Source: Acidobacteriota bacterium (lineage in GTDB: Bacteria > Acidobacteriota > Vicinamibacteria > Vicinamibacterales > JAKQTR01). Taken from it: a stretch of 64,000 nucleotides of DNA. Location: NCBI GenBank assembly GCA_026393755.1, contig JAPKZO010000018.1, positions 78,279 to 142,278 of the forward strand, in the 5' to 3' direction. Under the pieces are notes generated by a model. It was given only the letters and a program-made list of their open reading frames with translations, was not told the DNA's origin and ran no database searches. The position numbers and the translations under genes are program-made. Shown one piece after another: positions 57,750-64,000 of this stretch. How positions within the stretch are numbered: the first letter of the stretch is position 1; every line of letters starts with the position of its first letter.

Positions 57750-57817
57750 TCGTTCCGCTCGTGGCGGATCTGCGCCGACATGCTGTAGAAGCGCTGCGGG
57801 CTGTGCTCCGAGCGCGC
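57745..57817 (-). repeat. 73-bp identical copy of an internal fic segment
   Basis: Identical to 47795-47867 of the fic gene at an exact 9950-bp offset and in the same orientation. In the minus frame it encodes ARSEHSPQRFYSMSAQIRHE and the following RNDY. Both flanks differ abruptly, so this is a short captured fragment, not a whole gene. Confidence 0.9.
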
Positions 57818-57840
57818 AGCGGCGGATGGAGGTTGTGCGT

Positions 57841-58422
57841 TCAAGCGCCGTGGCAGTGCTTGAACTTGATGGGCTGCCCGTCCGAACGCGTCTTCCCGCA
57901 AGGACACGGGGCGTTGCGTGGTACGCCCGCGTAGGTGAGGCGGTCGGCCTCTCGCACGAAGTCGGCGGCTTCCACGGACGGGATGCGGAACGTCATCCAG
58001 GTCTGGCCGTTCAGATTCGAGATCGACAGATCACCCATGGTGATGACATCCATCCCGATGATGGCGTTGAATTGTCCGGCGCTGTCCGGGCATTCGCTGA
58101 CCTGCACCGCCGCTACCCCGACCTGGTTGGGCAACGTGATGCTGACGACGTACGTGTTCACCAAGCTGCTGCCGCCTGCGTGATTGACGGTGACCACGCC
58201 GGTTGGTGCCAGGTGGAGTGCCGCGGCGGTGGCCGCAGTAATCACACTTCCCGTCGCGCCCGTGTCCCAAAGCACCTGTACCGCCAGTTGAGGCGGGAGG
58301 GGAACGGGTGGGGTTCTTGGGTCGAAGGCGGCGCCGATCGACGCGGGTGTGACAATCCGCCTCGATCGTCCGGTTGCCTTCGTCGTGAAGGCGTGGAACG
58401 ACGGCACCGCGGCCGGTGTCAT
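57841..58422 (-). CDS. Retropepsin-like aspartic protease with C-terminal SEC-C motif
   Basis: 193 residues. VLWDTGATGSVITAATAAAL is the retropepsin active-site segment (Asp53-Thr-Gly), and AIIGMDVITMGDLSISN is the second conserved region. The protein should work as a homodimer with one Asp per subunit. The C-terminus (CPCGKTRSDGQ...KFKHCHGA, Cys173, Cys175, Cys190, His191) is a SEC-C-like zinc-binding motif as at the end of SecA. No signal peptide is seen, so the enzyme is probably cytoplasmic. It overlaps the 82-residue gene upstream by four bases. Substrate unknown. Confidence 0.82.
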   Translation of the reverse strand: MTPAAVPSFHAFTTKATGRSRRIVTPASIGAAFDPRTPPVPLPPQLAVQVLWDTGATGSVITAATAAALHLAPTGVVTVNHAGGSSLVNTYVVSITLPNQVGVAAVQVSECPDSAGQFNAIIGMDVITMGDLSISNLNGQTWMTFRIPSVEAADFVREADRLTYAGVPRNAPCPCGKTRSDGQPIKFKHCHGA

Positions 58423-58667
58423 GATGCGACGGCGGGAAACAGGTCGCGCGTGCTGATCGTGACCGTGTAGGCTTCCGGTCCGGGCTCACACCGCTGCAGC
58501 ATGAAAGTACCGGGGGCAAACCGCCGGAGGGCATCGGCGTAAGCGTCCAGCAACGTCGGGTACGCCCCAACAACCTGTGGTCCGCGCAGAATCAGGAACT
58601 GGCCGCGGTGTTCGGTTACGAGCCGGTCCTGATTGGCGATGAAAAACCGGAGTTCCTCGTCGAACAT
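58419..58667 (-). CDS. DUF5678-like small protein, partner of the retropepsin
   Basis: 82 residues from ATG 58667 (GGAAGG six bases upstream; an in-frame GTG lies at 58673). MFDEELRFFIANQDRLVTEH..., GQFLILRGPQVVGAYPTLLDAYADALRRFAPGTFMLQRCEPGPEAYTVTIS. The conserved PGTFMxQxCxPGPEAYTV end is familiar from short proteins encoded beside retropepsin-like proteases. It could be a specificity factor, inhibitor or substrate of the protease. It lies only 77 bases from the tRNA end, at the proximal edge of the island. Confidence 0.75.
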   Translation of the reverse strand: MFDEELRFFIANQDRLVTEHRGQFLILRGPQVVGAYPTLLDAYADALRRFAPGTFMLQRCEPGPEAYTVTISTRDLFPAVAS

Positions 58668-58761
58668 AATCACCCTTCCGCTTCAGTATACGCCGAGTCT
58701 TGGCAGCCAGCCGCCGCGTACGCGAGCACGCATCCGCCCTGTTAACCATTTGATTCTATGG

Positions 58762-58834
58762 AGCCGGCGGTCAGACTCGAACTGACGACCTGCTGATTAC
58801 GAATCAGCTGCTCTACCAACTGAGCTACGCCGGC
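58762..58834 (-). tRNA. tRNA-Thr (anticodon CGT)
   Basis: On the minus strand the sequence folds into a full cloverleaf: acceptor GCCGGCG pairs with CGCCGGC, D arm GCTCAGTTGGTAGAGC, anticodon stem CTGAT/ATCAG with loop TTCGTAA giving anticodon CGT, short variable loop, and T arm with TTCGAGTC. The discriminator base is T and CCA is not encoded. Seventy-three bases. It is the insertion site of the island on its 3' side. Confidence 0.95.
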
Positions 58835-58843
58835 TAGGCTGGC

Positions 58844-58868
58844 TAAATGCTTATTTATTAAGCATTTA
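58844..58868. other. AT-rich perfect hairpin 10 bases from the tRNA 5' end
   Basis: TAAATGCTTA (58844-58853), five-base loop, TAAGCATTTA (58859-58868). The 10-bp perfect stem is almost pure A+T in a GC-rich region. It lies upstream of the tRNA in its direction of transcription. It could be a terminator for upstream transcription, or part of an integrase or resolvase site. Confidence 0.6.
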
Positions 58869-58880
58869 TCGAGAGTGATG

Positions 58881-58967
58881 TTGGACGCGAGTGCTTTACG
58901 TCGTTTTGTTGGACGCTAGTTGGACGCTGATTGGACGCTTCGCGCAAGCTGGACGATTGGCGTCCAA
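58881..58967. repeat. TTGGACGC arm-like repeats phased at 11 bp
   Basis: TTGGACGC at 58881, 58909, 58920 and 58931 (the last three exactly 11 bases apart) and its inverse GCGTCCAA at 58960-58967. Such 11-bp phasing of short repeats beside a tRNA is typical of tyrosine-integrase arm sites. The sequence differs from the ATTGTCCGCC repeats, so a different integrase would be involved. From 58970 to 59205 I see no gene, only a 14-bp tandem repeat at 59053-59092. Confidence 0.55.
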
Positions 58968-59205
58968 GGACGTCTCCGTGCGTTCGCAGATGACAGCGAG
59001 ACATGCGCACCATGGAGAGAGAAGTCTAGCAGAGATCAGGCGGTCGGATCCACGAAATGATCGGCGAAATGACCGGCGCGAAATGACCGGCGCGGCCGTC
59101 ACGCGAGGTAAAACGGGTCGCACCCCTGAGACGATTCTCACTCTGTTCGCGAATCGCAACAGGAATGAATGTCCCCGAGCCCACCTGTGGTCTACAATCC
59201 GCACG

Positions 59206-59385
59206 ATGGCTGTCGAACCCGGTTGGCCCTTCGGCGGCCGACCCAAGCCGGAACGTCTCTGGTCGCTCTGGAACACTGGCAGTCTGATGGAGTGCGAGGT
59301 CAACGCCCATCCGCGCGGTTCCGAGGACTACCGCTGTGACCTGCAGCATCTGCATGTCGGGCCCCGCGCGTCACGGAAGCCGTGA
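59206..59385 (+). CDS. Short ORF, 59 residues, possibly truncated
   Basis: MAVEPGWPFGGRPKPERLWSLWNTGSLMECEVNAHPRGSEDYRCDLQHL... ends after 59 residues. The ERLWSLxxxGxxxxCEVxxH pattern is reminiscent of a small conserved family with a W-x-L-x-x-x-G start and H-G-E centre, but the second half does not match. The frame is open upstream to 58891 without support. Weak candidate. Confidence 0.3.
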   Translation: MAVEPGWPFGGRPKPERLWSLWNTGSLMECEVNAHPRGSEDYRCDLQHLHVGPRASRKP

Positions 59386-59485
59386 TAGTCGTCTTCCACA
59401 CGTCATCGAATCGCGTCGGTATGTGATTGCTGCGGCTGCGTGGTCTTCAACTTCGTGCCTGCCCGGCGTGGCTATCGCGTTCGGC

Positions 59486-59887
59486 CTATTTCACTTTCAA
59501 GGTCAGTTTCCCCACGAGAGTGGAGCACGCCTGCCAGAACGTGATGCGCGGATTCGCCGCGCAGATCTCGTCCATCCGCACGTCCAACGCCTCGACATCT
59601 ATGTTCTTCAGTTTGAGCTTCTGCTCCTCCGGGCCTTTCGCAAGATCCCAGGCCGACGCGGAAACATAGCCCTGCATCCAGTGCCTCATCTGGGCGGTTC
59701 GCGTATGTTCGGGGGTGCCCTCGGCCATCTTCCGTCCAACTCGCCACGTCTCGCAAGTCGAGTGCCCTTCCCCAAGTATCGTGAACTGGCCCGGACCGAA
59801 CACCTGAGGCTGACTGGCGCGGGATGCGCCAACAACTGCCATCAAGAGCACGTCAATAGAAATCACAATCAACCAGGTTCGTCTCAT
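59486..59887 (-). CDS. Small secreted protein, 133 residues
   Basis: Signal peptide MRRTWLIVISIDVLLMAVVGASRASQ, then CETWRVGRK, HWMQGYVSASAWDL and DEICAANPRITFWQACSTLVGKL. The pattern of a C-x-x-W segment, W-x-x-G-Y-x-S and a terminal C-x-x-N-P region matches a family of small periplasmic proteins of unknown function (two Cys pairs likely form disulfides). AGGAGG lies five bases before ATG 59887. It is followed at 77 bases by another secreted protein gene upstream on the same strand. Confidence 0.72.
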   Translation of the reverse strand: MRRTWLIVISIDVLLMAVVGASRASQPQVFGPGQFTILGEGHSTCETWRVGRKMAEGTPEHTRTAQMRHWMQGYVSASAWDLAKGPEEQKLKLKNIDVEALDVRMDEICAANPRITFWQACSTLVGKLTLKVK

Positions 59888-59964
59888 CATGGCCTCCTGT
59901 GCTGACAGAACCTGCCGCCTGCGGCGACGTATGCGCTACGCCACGCGCCTCGCGGATCCATCAT

Positions 59965-60432
59965 CTACTTGAACTTCGGATCATTCTTGACCTCGATGAC
60001 GACCGAGATGGGCGGCTTCGCGAAGAAGATAATCCCCGTGAGTTCGTGCCCCAACAGGGCCAACGCCTTCTCCTGGTACGGCTGCATGACCTGTTGCATC
60101 GCGGCCCGTTTCGCCGCGTCGGTCTCGCTATAGGCCGCTTCGGTGACGAACTTCGCGGTCATTTCCGTGACCAGCGTACGCTGTTCCTTGGTTAGCTCGA
60201 ACGAATCAAGGCACATCTGGATGTGACGGCGTACGACCTCGGCTTTCTGCTTGCCCGTCAGGGCGTTGAACTCGGTGATCCACGCATCCCAAAGCCCCTG
60301 CTGAGCCATCTCGCCGTTTGAGAGCGGACGATACTGCGGTGCCGATTTCGGAGCCTGTGCCCCCGCGACAGGCGGTACCAGCAGGAACGACAGCGCCACG
60401 AACAGTAACCGCCCGAGCACGACTCGTTTCAT
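59965..60432 (-). CDS. Secreted helical protein, 155 residues
   Basis: Signal peptide MKRVVLGRLLFVALSFLLVPPVAGAQA. The mature part is helical (GLWDAWITEFNALTGKQKAEVVRRHIQMCLDSFELTKEQRTLVTEMTAKFVTEAAY, MQQVMQPYQEKALALLGHEL), in a style similar to small periplasmic chaperone-like or Spy-like proteins, but without their signature LTxxQ repeats. AAGGGA lies upstream of ATG 60432. Function unknown. It may be co-transcribed with the next small secreted protein. Confidence 0.7.
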   Translation of the reverse strand: MKRVVLGRLLFVALSFLLVPPVAGAQAPKSAPQYRPLSNGEMAQQGLWDAWITEFNALTGKQKAEVVRRHIQMCLDSFELTKEQRTLVTEMTAKFVTEAAYSETDAAKRAAMQQVMQPYQEKALALLGHELTGIIFFAKPPISVVIEVKNDPKFK

Positions 60433-60486
60433 AGGTGGTCCCTTCTCTTGAACAACGGTTCGCACCATCGAGCCCTGCGTATTCTA

Positions 60487-60525
60487 CGCCACCCGCATCG
60501 CGGGAGCCGAGATTGGCGTTCGGCG
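60487..60525 (+). repeat. Promoter-region repeat, copy 1 (copy 2 at 61488-61526)
   Basis: About 39 bases, CGCCACCCGCATC...CGGGAGCCG...TGGCGTTCG, occur at both 60487-60525 and 61488-61526 with about five differences. Each is followed within 40 to 100 bases by TAGAATCYGYCGC, probably a -10 element, and then by a secreted protein gene (60666 and 61608). This looks like a duplicated regulatory region. Confidence 0.55.
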
Positions 60526-60665
60526 ACCCTGTCATTGGCCGACCGGGTTTGGATCCCCACCGGGAGATGATGACCTTTGTAACGCCGAAATCCGCGCCAT
60601 TGTGGCTCGCGTGGCGTAGGGTAGAATCCGTCGCGTAGGCGAGTACCGGACTGGAGACGAAGAAG

Positions 60666-61424
60666 ATGCATCGTGAGTTGAGCTTCGGAACGGGAGCCGT
60701 GCTGGTAGTTCTGACGGCGACGCTTGGGTCGGCCCCGGGGAGGATTCTTGGGCGCTCGCCGAACACGCAGGAGCAGAAGCCCAGCCCGTCGAAGTCCCCG
60801 GATCGAACGACCCCGATTCAGCGATTGATGACGTCCGACCAGCGGAAACACGCGAAGCTGCAGGGTCTACGCTCCTGCCGTGTTCGTCTTCTGGATGAAC
60901 AGCTTTCGACGGAAGTGTTTTCTGAGCCGTTCTTTGATGACAAGCCGCATCCTCCCGCCGAGGAGATTATCGCGGCAATGGCATGCGGTTCGGATGCGGT
61001 CTTCATTGGCACATCCAGCCGTTCGACTTCGTTTCCGACCGACGACGGGTGTTGGCTCTTCACTGATTCCGAAATCGAAGTTGAGCGAACCTATCGGGTG
61101 CCAACGACAGGAGCATTCGCGGTCGGGGATCACGTTGTGGTGTCGTTGTCGGGTGGGTCAATGATGGTCGATGGCGAGAGAGTGTTCGCGAAGAACCACT
61201 ATGGGCCGGAATTGGCCGAGAATCGGCGGTACTTCGTCGCGCTGACGTATGACGCTGGAAGCAAGGCGTTCTACTTGAAGGGTGCGTCCAATGACGTCCT
61301 CGAAGCACGAGGCGAACGGTTCTACTCATTCTGGCCGACCCAGACGAGGGAGGGAGTGCTTTCGGAGGATGGTATCGCGGCCAGCACATTGATGGAGAAG
61401 CTGGCGTCCGTCAAGTGTCGGTGA
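60666..61424 (+). CDS. Secreted protein of unknown function, 252 residues
   Basis: Signal peptide MHRELSFGTGAVLVVLTATLGSAPG, then a Ser/Pro/Lys linker. The mature part has CGSDAVFIGTSSRSTSFPTDDGCWLFTDSEIEVERTYRV followed by VGDHVVVSLSGGSMMVDGERVF and RRYFVALTYDAG, an OB-like or TIMP-like beta-barrel pattern seen in secreted proteins with V-F-x-G-x-x-x-x-x-x-x and E-x-x-x-x-x-x-Y motifs. TGGAGA precedes the ATG. A related pattern (VVHLRIEEVLDTK, LRVFWNRTW, VGDEFVAFLRW) ends the next gene, so both may have similar domains. Confidence 0.7.
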   Translation: MHRELSFGTGAVLVVLTATLGSAPGRILGRSPNTQEQKPSPSKSPDRTTPIQRLMTSDQRKHAKLQGLRSCRVRLLDEQLSTEVFSEPFFDDKPHPPAEEIIAAMACGSDAVFIGTSSRSTSFPTDDGCWLFTDSEIEVERTYRVPTTGAFAVGDHVVVSLSGGSMMVDGERVFAKNHYGPELAENRRYFVALTYDAGSKAFYLKGASNDVLEARGERFYSFWPTQTREGVLSEDGIAASTLMEKLASVKCR

Positions 61425-61487
61425 ACGTGGGGTCGAGCCTCAGTTTCGGCGGTTAGGGTAGCTCCTGACCAGCTGGCGACCCGTTCG

Positions 61488-61526
61488 CGCCACCCGCATC
61501 ACGGGAGCCGGGAATGGCGTTCGACG
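61488..61526 (+). repeat. Promoter-region repeat, copy 2
   Basis: Partner of 60487-60525; followed by TAGAATCTGCCGC at about 61534. Confidence 0.55.
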
Positions 61527-61607
61527 ACGGGTGTAGAATCTGCCGCAAACGATTGCTGGCAATCAGGACTCGACTGCTATTAACTCAGTCTCCGGTTCGA
61601 GGCGCAC

Positions 61608-62669
61608 ATGGCGAGGACCGCGTCCTTCGTGCTTGTCATCCTGGCCGTTGCGATTGCTGCCAACGCGCAGGGCACCATCAAAGGGTGCATCAAAGACACC
61701 GCGGGAGCCGCTCTTCCGGGCGTCGAGGTACTCGCCGCCAGTGGTGACATCCGTGAGGTCGTCCACGCCGACGCCATAGGCTGTTATGAGATCAAGACCC
61801 TTCGGGTCGGAATCTACACGGTCACAGCGACGCTGAATGGTTTCGTGCCAGGAAAGCGCGAGTCCGTGCGCGTCGAATCGGGTCGCGACTCGAGCCCCGT
61901 GGATTTCGCCCTCGCCATTGGTCCGCTTGCCGAGATCTGTCCAGTCACCGCTGCTGTCAGAAACGGGGCCGTGTCGGGCTGCGTGGTCGACTTTGTGTTT
62001 CACAAGCCACTCGGGCCCGCATGGATATCAGTCACCAATTCGACCATCGACCGGCGCGCCACGGCAGACAGCAATGGCTGTTTCAGCTTCATTGAGGTTC
62101 CCCCTGGCCGCTATACCGTCAGGGTTGCGGTTCCTGCCTTTTGTGATGGCGTCGTTGATGATCTGACTGTGGTGTCTGGTGAACTCGCGGTCGCGAACTT
62201 TACTCTTCGTCTCGGTCCCATCAGCGACGTAATCGGATACACGTGGAAGGGCTGGGGCGAACTCATGGGCCGTACCGATGCGGTCGTTCACCTGCGAATC
62301 GAGGAGGTTCTCGACACCAAGGCGTGGCCATCGACGGGATGCGGAAGCCCCATACTCACCGAGTATCGCGTGAGCGGACTGTCGATCGTCAAAGGAGCAA
62401 CCTCCACGGATCTCGCGCCTGGGCCGCTGCGGGTCTTCTGGAACAGAACGTGGTCCGGGTCGCCCGACAGCCCCGCGATGTACCACGTGGGCGATGAATT
62501 CGTCGCGTTTCTGAGGTGGCTTCCATCGTTCGGCCGTCTCGAACTGGACCTGCCAGAAGGCGGAGTGATGGTTCCCTTGAAGGACGGCATGATCGCGTGG
62601 AAGGGCAGTGACGCCGGGAAGACAGTGCACTCGTTTCTGGTCGAACTGCGTGCGCTAGTGAAGCGTTGA
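61608..62669 (+). CDS. Secreted protein with two carboxypeptidase-regulatory-like (CnaB-type) domains
   Basis: 353 residues. Signal peptide MARTASFVLVILAVAIAANAQ. Domain 1 (about residues 22-105): GTIKGCIKDTAGAALPGVEVLA...CYEIKTLRVGIYTVTATLNGF; domain 2 (about 120-205): GAVSGCVVDFVFHKPLGPAWISVT...CFSFIEVPPGRYTVRVAVPAF. Both are beta-sandwich domains common on the surface of Acidobacteria. The C-terminal 140 residues are similar in pattern to the preceding protein (VVHLRIEEVLD, HVGDEFVAFLRWLPS). No enzyme motif is seen; it probably acts in the envelope. Confidence 0.8.
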   Translation: MARTASFVLVILAVAIAANAQGTIKGCIKDTAGAALPGVEVLAASGDIREVVHADAIGCYEIKTLRVGIYTVTATLNGFVPGKRESVRVESGRDSSPVDFALAIGPLAEICPVTAAVRNGAVSGCVVDFVFHKPLGPAWISVTNSTIDRRATADSNGCFSFIEVPPGRYTVRVAVPAFCDGVVDDLTVVSGELAVANFTLRLGPISDVIGYTWKGWGELMGRTDAVVHLRIEEVLDTKAWPSTGCGSPILTEYRVSGLSIVKGATSTDLAPGPLRVFWNRTWSGSPDSPAMYHVGDEFVAFLRWLPSFGRLELDLPEGGVMVPLKDGMIAWKGSDAGKTVHSFLVELRALVKR

Positions 62670-62722
62670 ATTCGTGGTAGGGCCGTTGGTAGGGAACGGA
62701 TCCGCTGTGTGAGGTTGAGGAC

Positions 62723-62845
62723 CTACTCGTTAGCCATTCGACGTCGCTGAACTCGAAGAGCATCCTCCAGCGCAGGGAGAATCGCGAGATCCTTGGGTCG
62801 GCCTGTGGCCCTCTTGCTGCCGATGATTCGATCAAAAGCAGTAGT
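62723..62845 (-). pseudogene. C-terminal remnant of a nucleotidyltransferase
   Basis: On the minus strand one frame ends TTAFDRIIGSKRATGRPKD, LAILPALEDALRVQRRRMANE, stop. The L-I-x-x-K-R-A-x-G-R-P-K-D-L motif is the characteristic C-terminus of small nucleotidyltransferases. The preceding 80 percent of the protein, including the catalytic GG and DxD, is missing; only about 20 bases separate the fragment from the end of the small gene upstream. A deletion has removed the active part. Confidence 0.6.
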
Positions 62846-62863
62846 AGCGAGCGGAGAACCTCG

Positions 62864-63070
62864 CTAGGGCCTGACGGAAGCCGAGCGACCCCGCATCAAT
62901 GAGACGTTGAGCCGCTCGACGGGCTCCATCTCGAGAAGAAGAAGCGTGTGCCACACATTCTCGAATGAGGCCGCGGGTTCGGCTCTGCAGATGTCCTCGG
63001 CTTCCCGCAGGAGCGAGGCGATGCGGTCAGGAAGCGGAGCGTCGTCGCGATCTGATTCGGCGTCGGTCAT
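62864..63070 (-). CDS. Small conserved protein upstream of the decayed nucleotidyltransferase, 68 residues
   Basis: MTDAESDRDDAPLPDRIASLLREAEDICRAEPAASFENVWHTLLLLEMEPVERLNVSLMRGRSASVRP. The AEPxASFENVxHTLLLLExxPxERLxxSLxRGR stretch is a familiar small conserved family often encoded with nucleotidyltransferases, here represented by the remnant just downstream. Probably a cytoplasmic helical protein; it may once have been part of a toxin-antitoxin-like cassette. ATG 63070 is used; a TTG precedes it. Confidence 0.62.
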   Translation of the reverse strand: MTDAESDRDDAPLPDRIASLLREAEDICRAEPAASFENVWHTLLLLEMEPVERLNVSLMRGRSASVRP

Positions 63071-63177
63071 CAATATGCTCCGCGGCGATTATGACACAGG
63101 CACAACACGCGGGCTGCCGTGCCCGGCCCCGGGCGCCTTGGCTCGGATAGCCAGACCGGCCGTGGGTTGTCGACAGG

Positions 63178-63206
63178 ATGCCATCAAAATGGTAGCCTAA
63201 TGGCAT
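63178..63206. promoter_or_regulatory. Candidate operator and promoter of vapBC
   Basis: ATGCCAT (63178-63184) and ATGGCAT (63200-63206) form a perfect inverted repeat with a 15-base spacer; the right arm includes the vapB start codon. TCGACA (63170-63175) and TAGCCT (63193-63198) with 17-base spacing could be the promoter, again ending six bases before the ATG. VapB bound here would block transcription. Confidence 0.6.
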
Positions 63207-63465
63207 GACGATAACCATTGATAAGGCAGGTCGCGTGGTCATTCCAGCCGCCGTGAGGCAGCGGCTCGGCTTGCGCGCCGGGACGCCGTTGGAAATCTCC
63301 TCAGACAACGTGTCGATCCGCCTGGAGCCTGTCGTGAGTCTCCCGAAGCTGGTCCGGCGAAAGAGCGGCCTGCTCGTGGCCCGTCCGACGATGCCCGCGC
63401 ACGAGTTGCCGAAAATTGACGTGGCGGCGCTGATCGACGAGGAACGCGACCGATGGCCGTACTAG
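63205..63465 (+). CDS. vapB: AbrB/MazE-type VapB antitoxin
   Basis: 86 residues. MTITIDKAGRVVIPAAVRQRLGLRAGTPLEISSDNVSIRLEPV is the swapped-hairpin AbrB domain that binds DNA as a dimer. The C-terminal 40 residues (PKLVRRKSGLLVARP, ALIDEERDRW) form the toxin-binding tail. It overlaps the PIN toxin gene by 13 bases. Probably leaderless, with a palindrome across its start. Confidence 0.92.
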   Translation: MTITIDKAGRVVIPAAVRQRLGLRAGTPLEISSDNVSIRLEPVVSLPKLVRRKSGLLVARPTMPAHELPKIDVAALIDEERDRWPY

Positions 63466-63926
63466 CCACGCTGTTCGTGGACACGTCGGTCTTCGTGGCC
63501 GGCTTGATCGAGTTGGGCGAGACCTCAACGGCCAGTCGGACTCTCCTCGAAGCGATCGCGACGAAGCGACTGACCGGCGTGCAAACCGCGTGGCACTGCT
63601 GTCTGGAGTTCTACTCGGTCGCCACTCGGCTCCCCGCGGGACTTCGAGTATCACCGGATCTGGCACACCGGATGGTCACCGAGAACATCATCGAAAGGAT
63701 GGCCGTCTCCGACCTTCCCCCCAGCGCTCGGGCGACGTTCTTCTCGACCCTCGTCGGCGAGCATGTCTCTGGCGGGCGGGTCTACGACGCGCACATCGCG
63801 GAAGTCGCGAGAACAGCTGGCGCGCGAACGGTCGTCACGGGTAATCGGCGCCATTTCAACAGCCTGACGCAACATGGCATTCGCGTCCTCACGCCGGACC
63901 AGTTCGTGGAGGAGCGCGGACTGTAG
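63453..63926 (+). CDS. vapC: PIN-domain VapC toxin
   Basis: 157 residues. TLFVDTSVFVAGL holds the first Asp (residue 10); CLEFYSVATRLPAGL has the conserved Glu (about 52); GGRVYDAHIAEVARTAG the third acidic residue (about 112); VVTGNRRHF the last conserved polar position (about 133). It should be a Mg-dependent ribonuclease acting on tRNA or rRNA, neutralised by VapB. It appears complete. The 74 bases after it contain only C-rich repeats of CCCCTGACC-like text. Confidence 0.92.
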   Translation: MAVLATLFVDTSVFVAGLIELGETSTASRTLLEAIATKRLTGVQTAWHCCLEFYSVATRLPAGLRVSPDLAHRMVTENIIERMAVSDLPPSARATFFSTLVGEHVSGGRVYDAHIAEVARTAGARTVVTGNRRHFNSLTQHGIRVLTPDQFVEERGL

Positions 63927-64000
63927 GGGGCCCACCGAATCCCTAAGCCCTACCCCCTGACCCCTGACCCCCAATCCCTTCCCCCCGAGCTTCGTCCCCG

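Larger units (their letters stand above)
53253..58803. mobile_element. Decayed genomic island at tRNA-Thr, flanked by 43-bp direct repeats
   Basis: Bases 53253-53295 exactly repeat 58761-58803, the 3' part of tRNA-Thr. This is the footprint left when a tyrosine-integrase element inserts into the 3' end of a tRNA gene and carries its own copy of that end. The 5.5 kb between holds HicA and partner, a 484-residue HTH/coiled-coil protein, a PRTase-SLOG pair, a truncated gene joined to a fic fragment, and a retropepsin pair. No integrase or transposase is present, so the element is decayed or mobilised in trans. Confidence 0.75.

Overview
The window is 64 kb of GC-rich DNA with dense coding and many genes on the minus strand. 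The mix of genes (TonB-dependent receptor, RND pump, PEGA and Sel1 proteins, NrfD-type electron-transfer module, glycyl radical enzyme, penicillin-acylase family hydrolase, many VapBC/HipBA/nucleotidyltransferase cassettes) suggests a Gram-negative with respiratory and anaerobic capacity, most like environmental Acidobacteriota (Vicinamibacteria-like). That assignment is inference: no rRNA or other marker here settles taxonomy.

Layout. (1) 0-14 kb: tail of an AMMECR1-domain protein, secreted 5'-nucleotidase, AEC transporter, TonB receptor, APC permease, a tetrahaem cytochrome / four-cluster ferredoxin / NrfD operon, a polytopic membrane protein, a Uma2 protein, a Phd-PIN toxin-antitoxin pair, and a small membrane protein overlapping an old-yellow-enzyme family oxidoreductase. 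(2) 14-23 kb: a glycyl radical enzyme with its activase (4-nt overlap), then a minus-strand run ggt-like, PLP gamma-family enzyme, guaA. (3) 23-43.6 kb: penicillin-acylase family protein, ferredoxin, DUF72, coiled-coil envelope protein, RND pump and adaptor, POT transporter, PEGA protein, a double-length MurQ/GCKR-like SIS protein, DEAD-box helicase, an RHH protein overlapping ftsB, and an 18-repeat Sel1 protein. (4) 43.6-58.8 kb: an accessory zone built on tRNA-Thr(CGU). The 3' part of the tRNA gene is repeated exactly at 53253 and, degenerately, at 44256. A 25-bp motif with 11-bp internal phasing recurs at 47.4, 53.4 and 55.9 kb. The zone carries nucleotidyltransferase cassettes, HipBA, Fic, HicA with a non-HicB partner, a large HTH/coiled-coil protein, a phosphoribosyltransferase-SLOG pair, a retropepsin pair and several truncated genes, but no integrase. 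(5) 59-64 kb: small secreted proteins of unknown function, a CnaB-like protein, a decayed nucleotidyltransferase and a VapBC pair.

Main points. The 53.25-58.80 kb segment is a decayed island at tRNA-Thr with at least two two-gene cassettes of unknown function (PRTase-SLOG; DUF5678-like/retropepsin-SEC-C). A second recurrent feature is a -10-like hexamer 6-9 nt upstream of the start codon in about a dozen genes, which predicts leaderless transcripts. Family assignments rest on motif recognition and memory of family sequences; no search was run.
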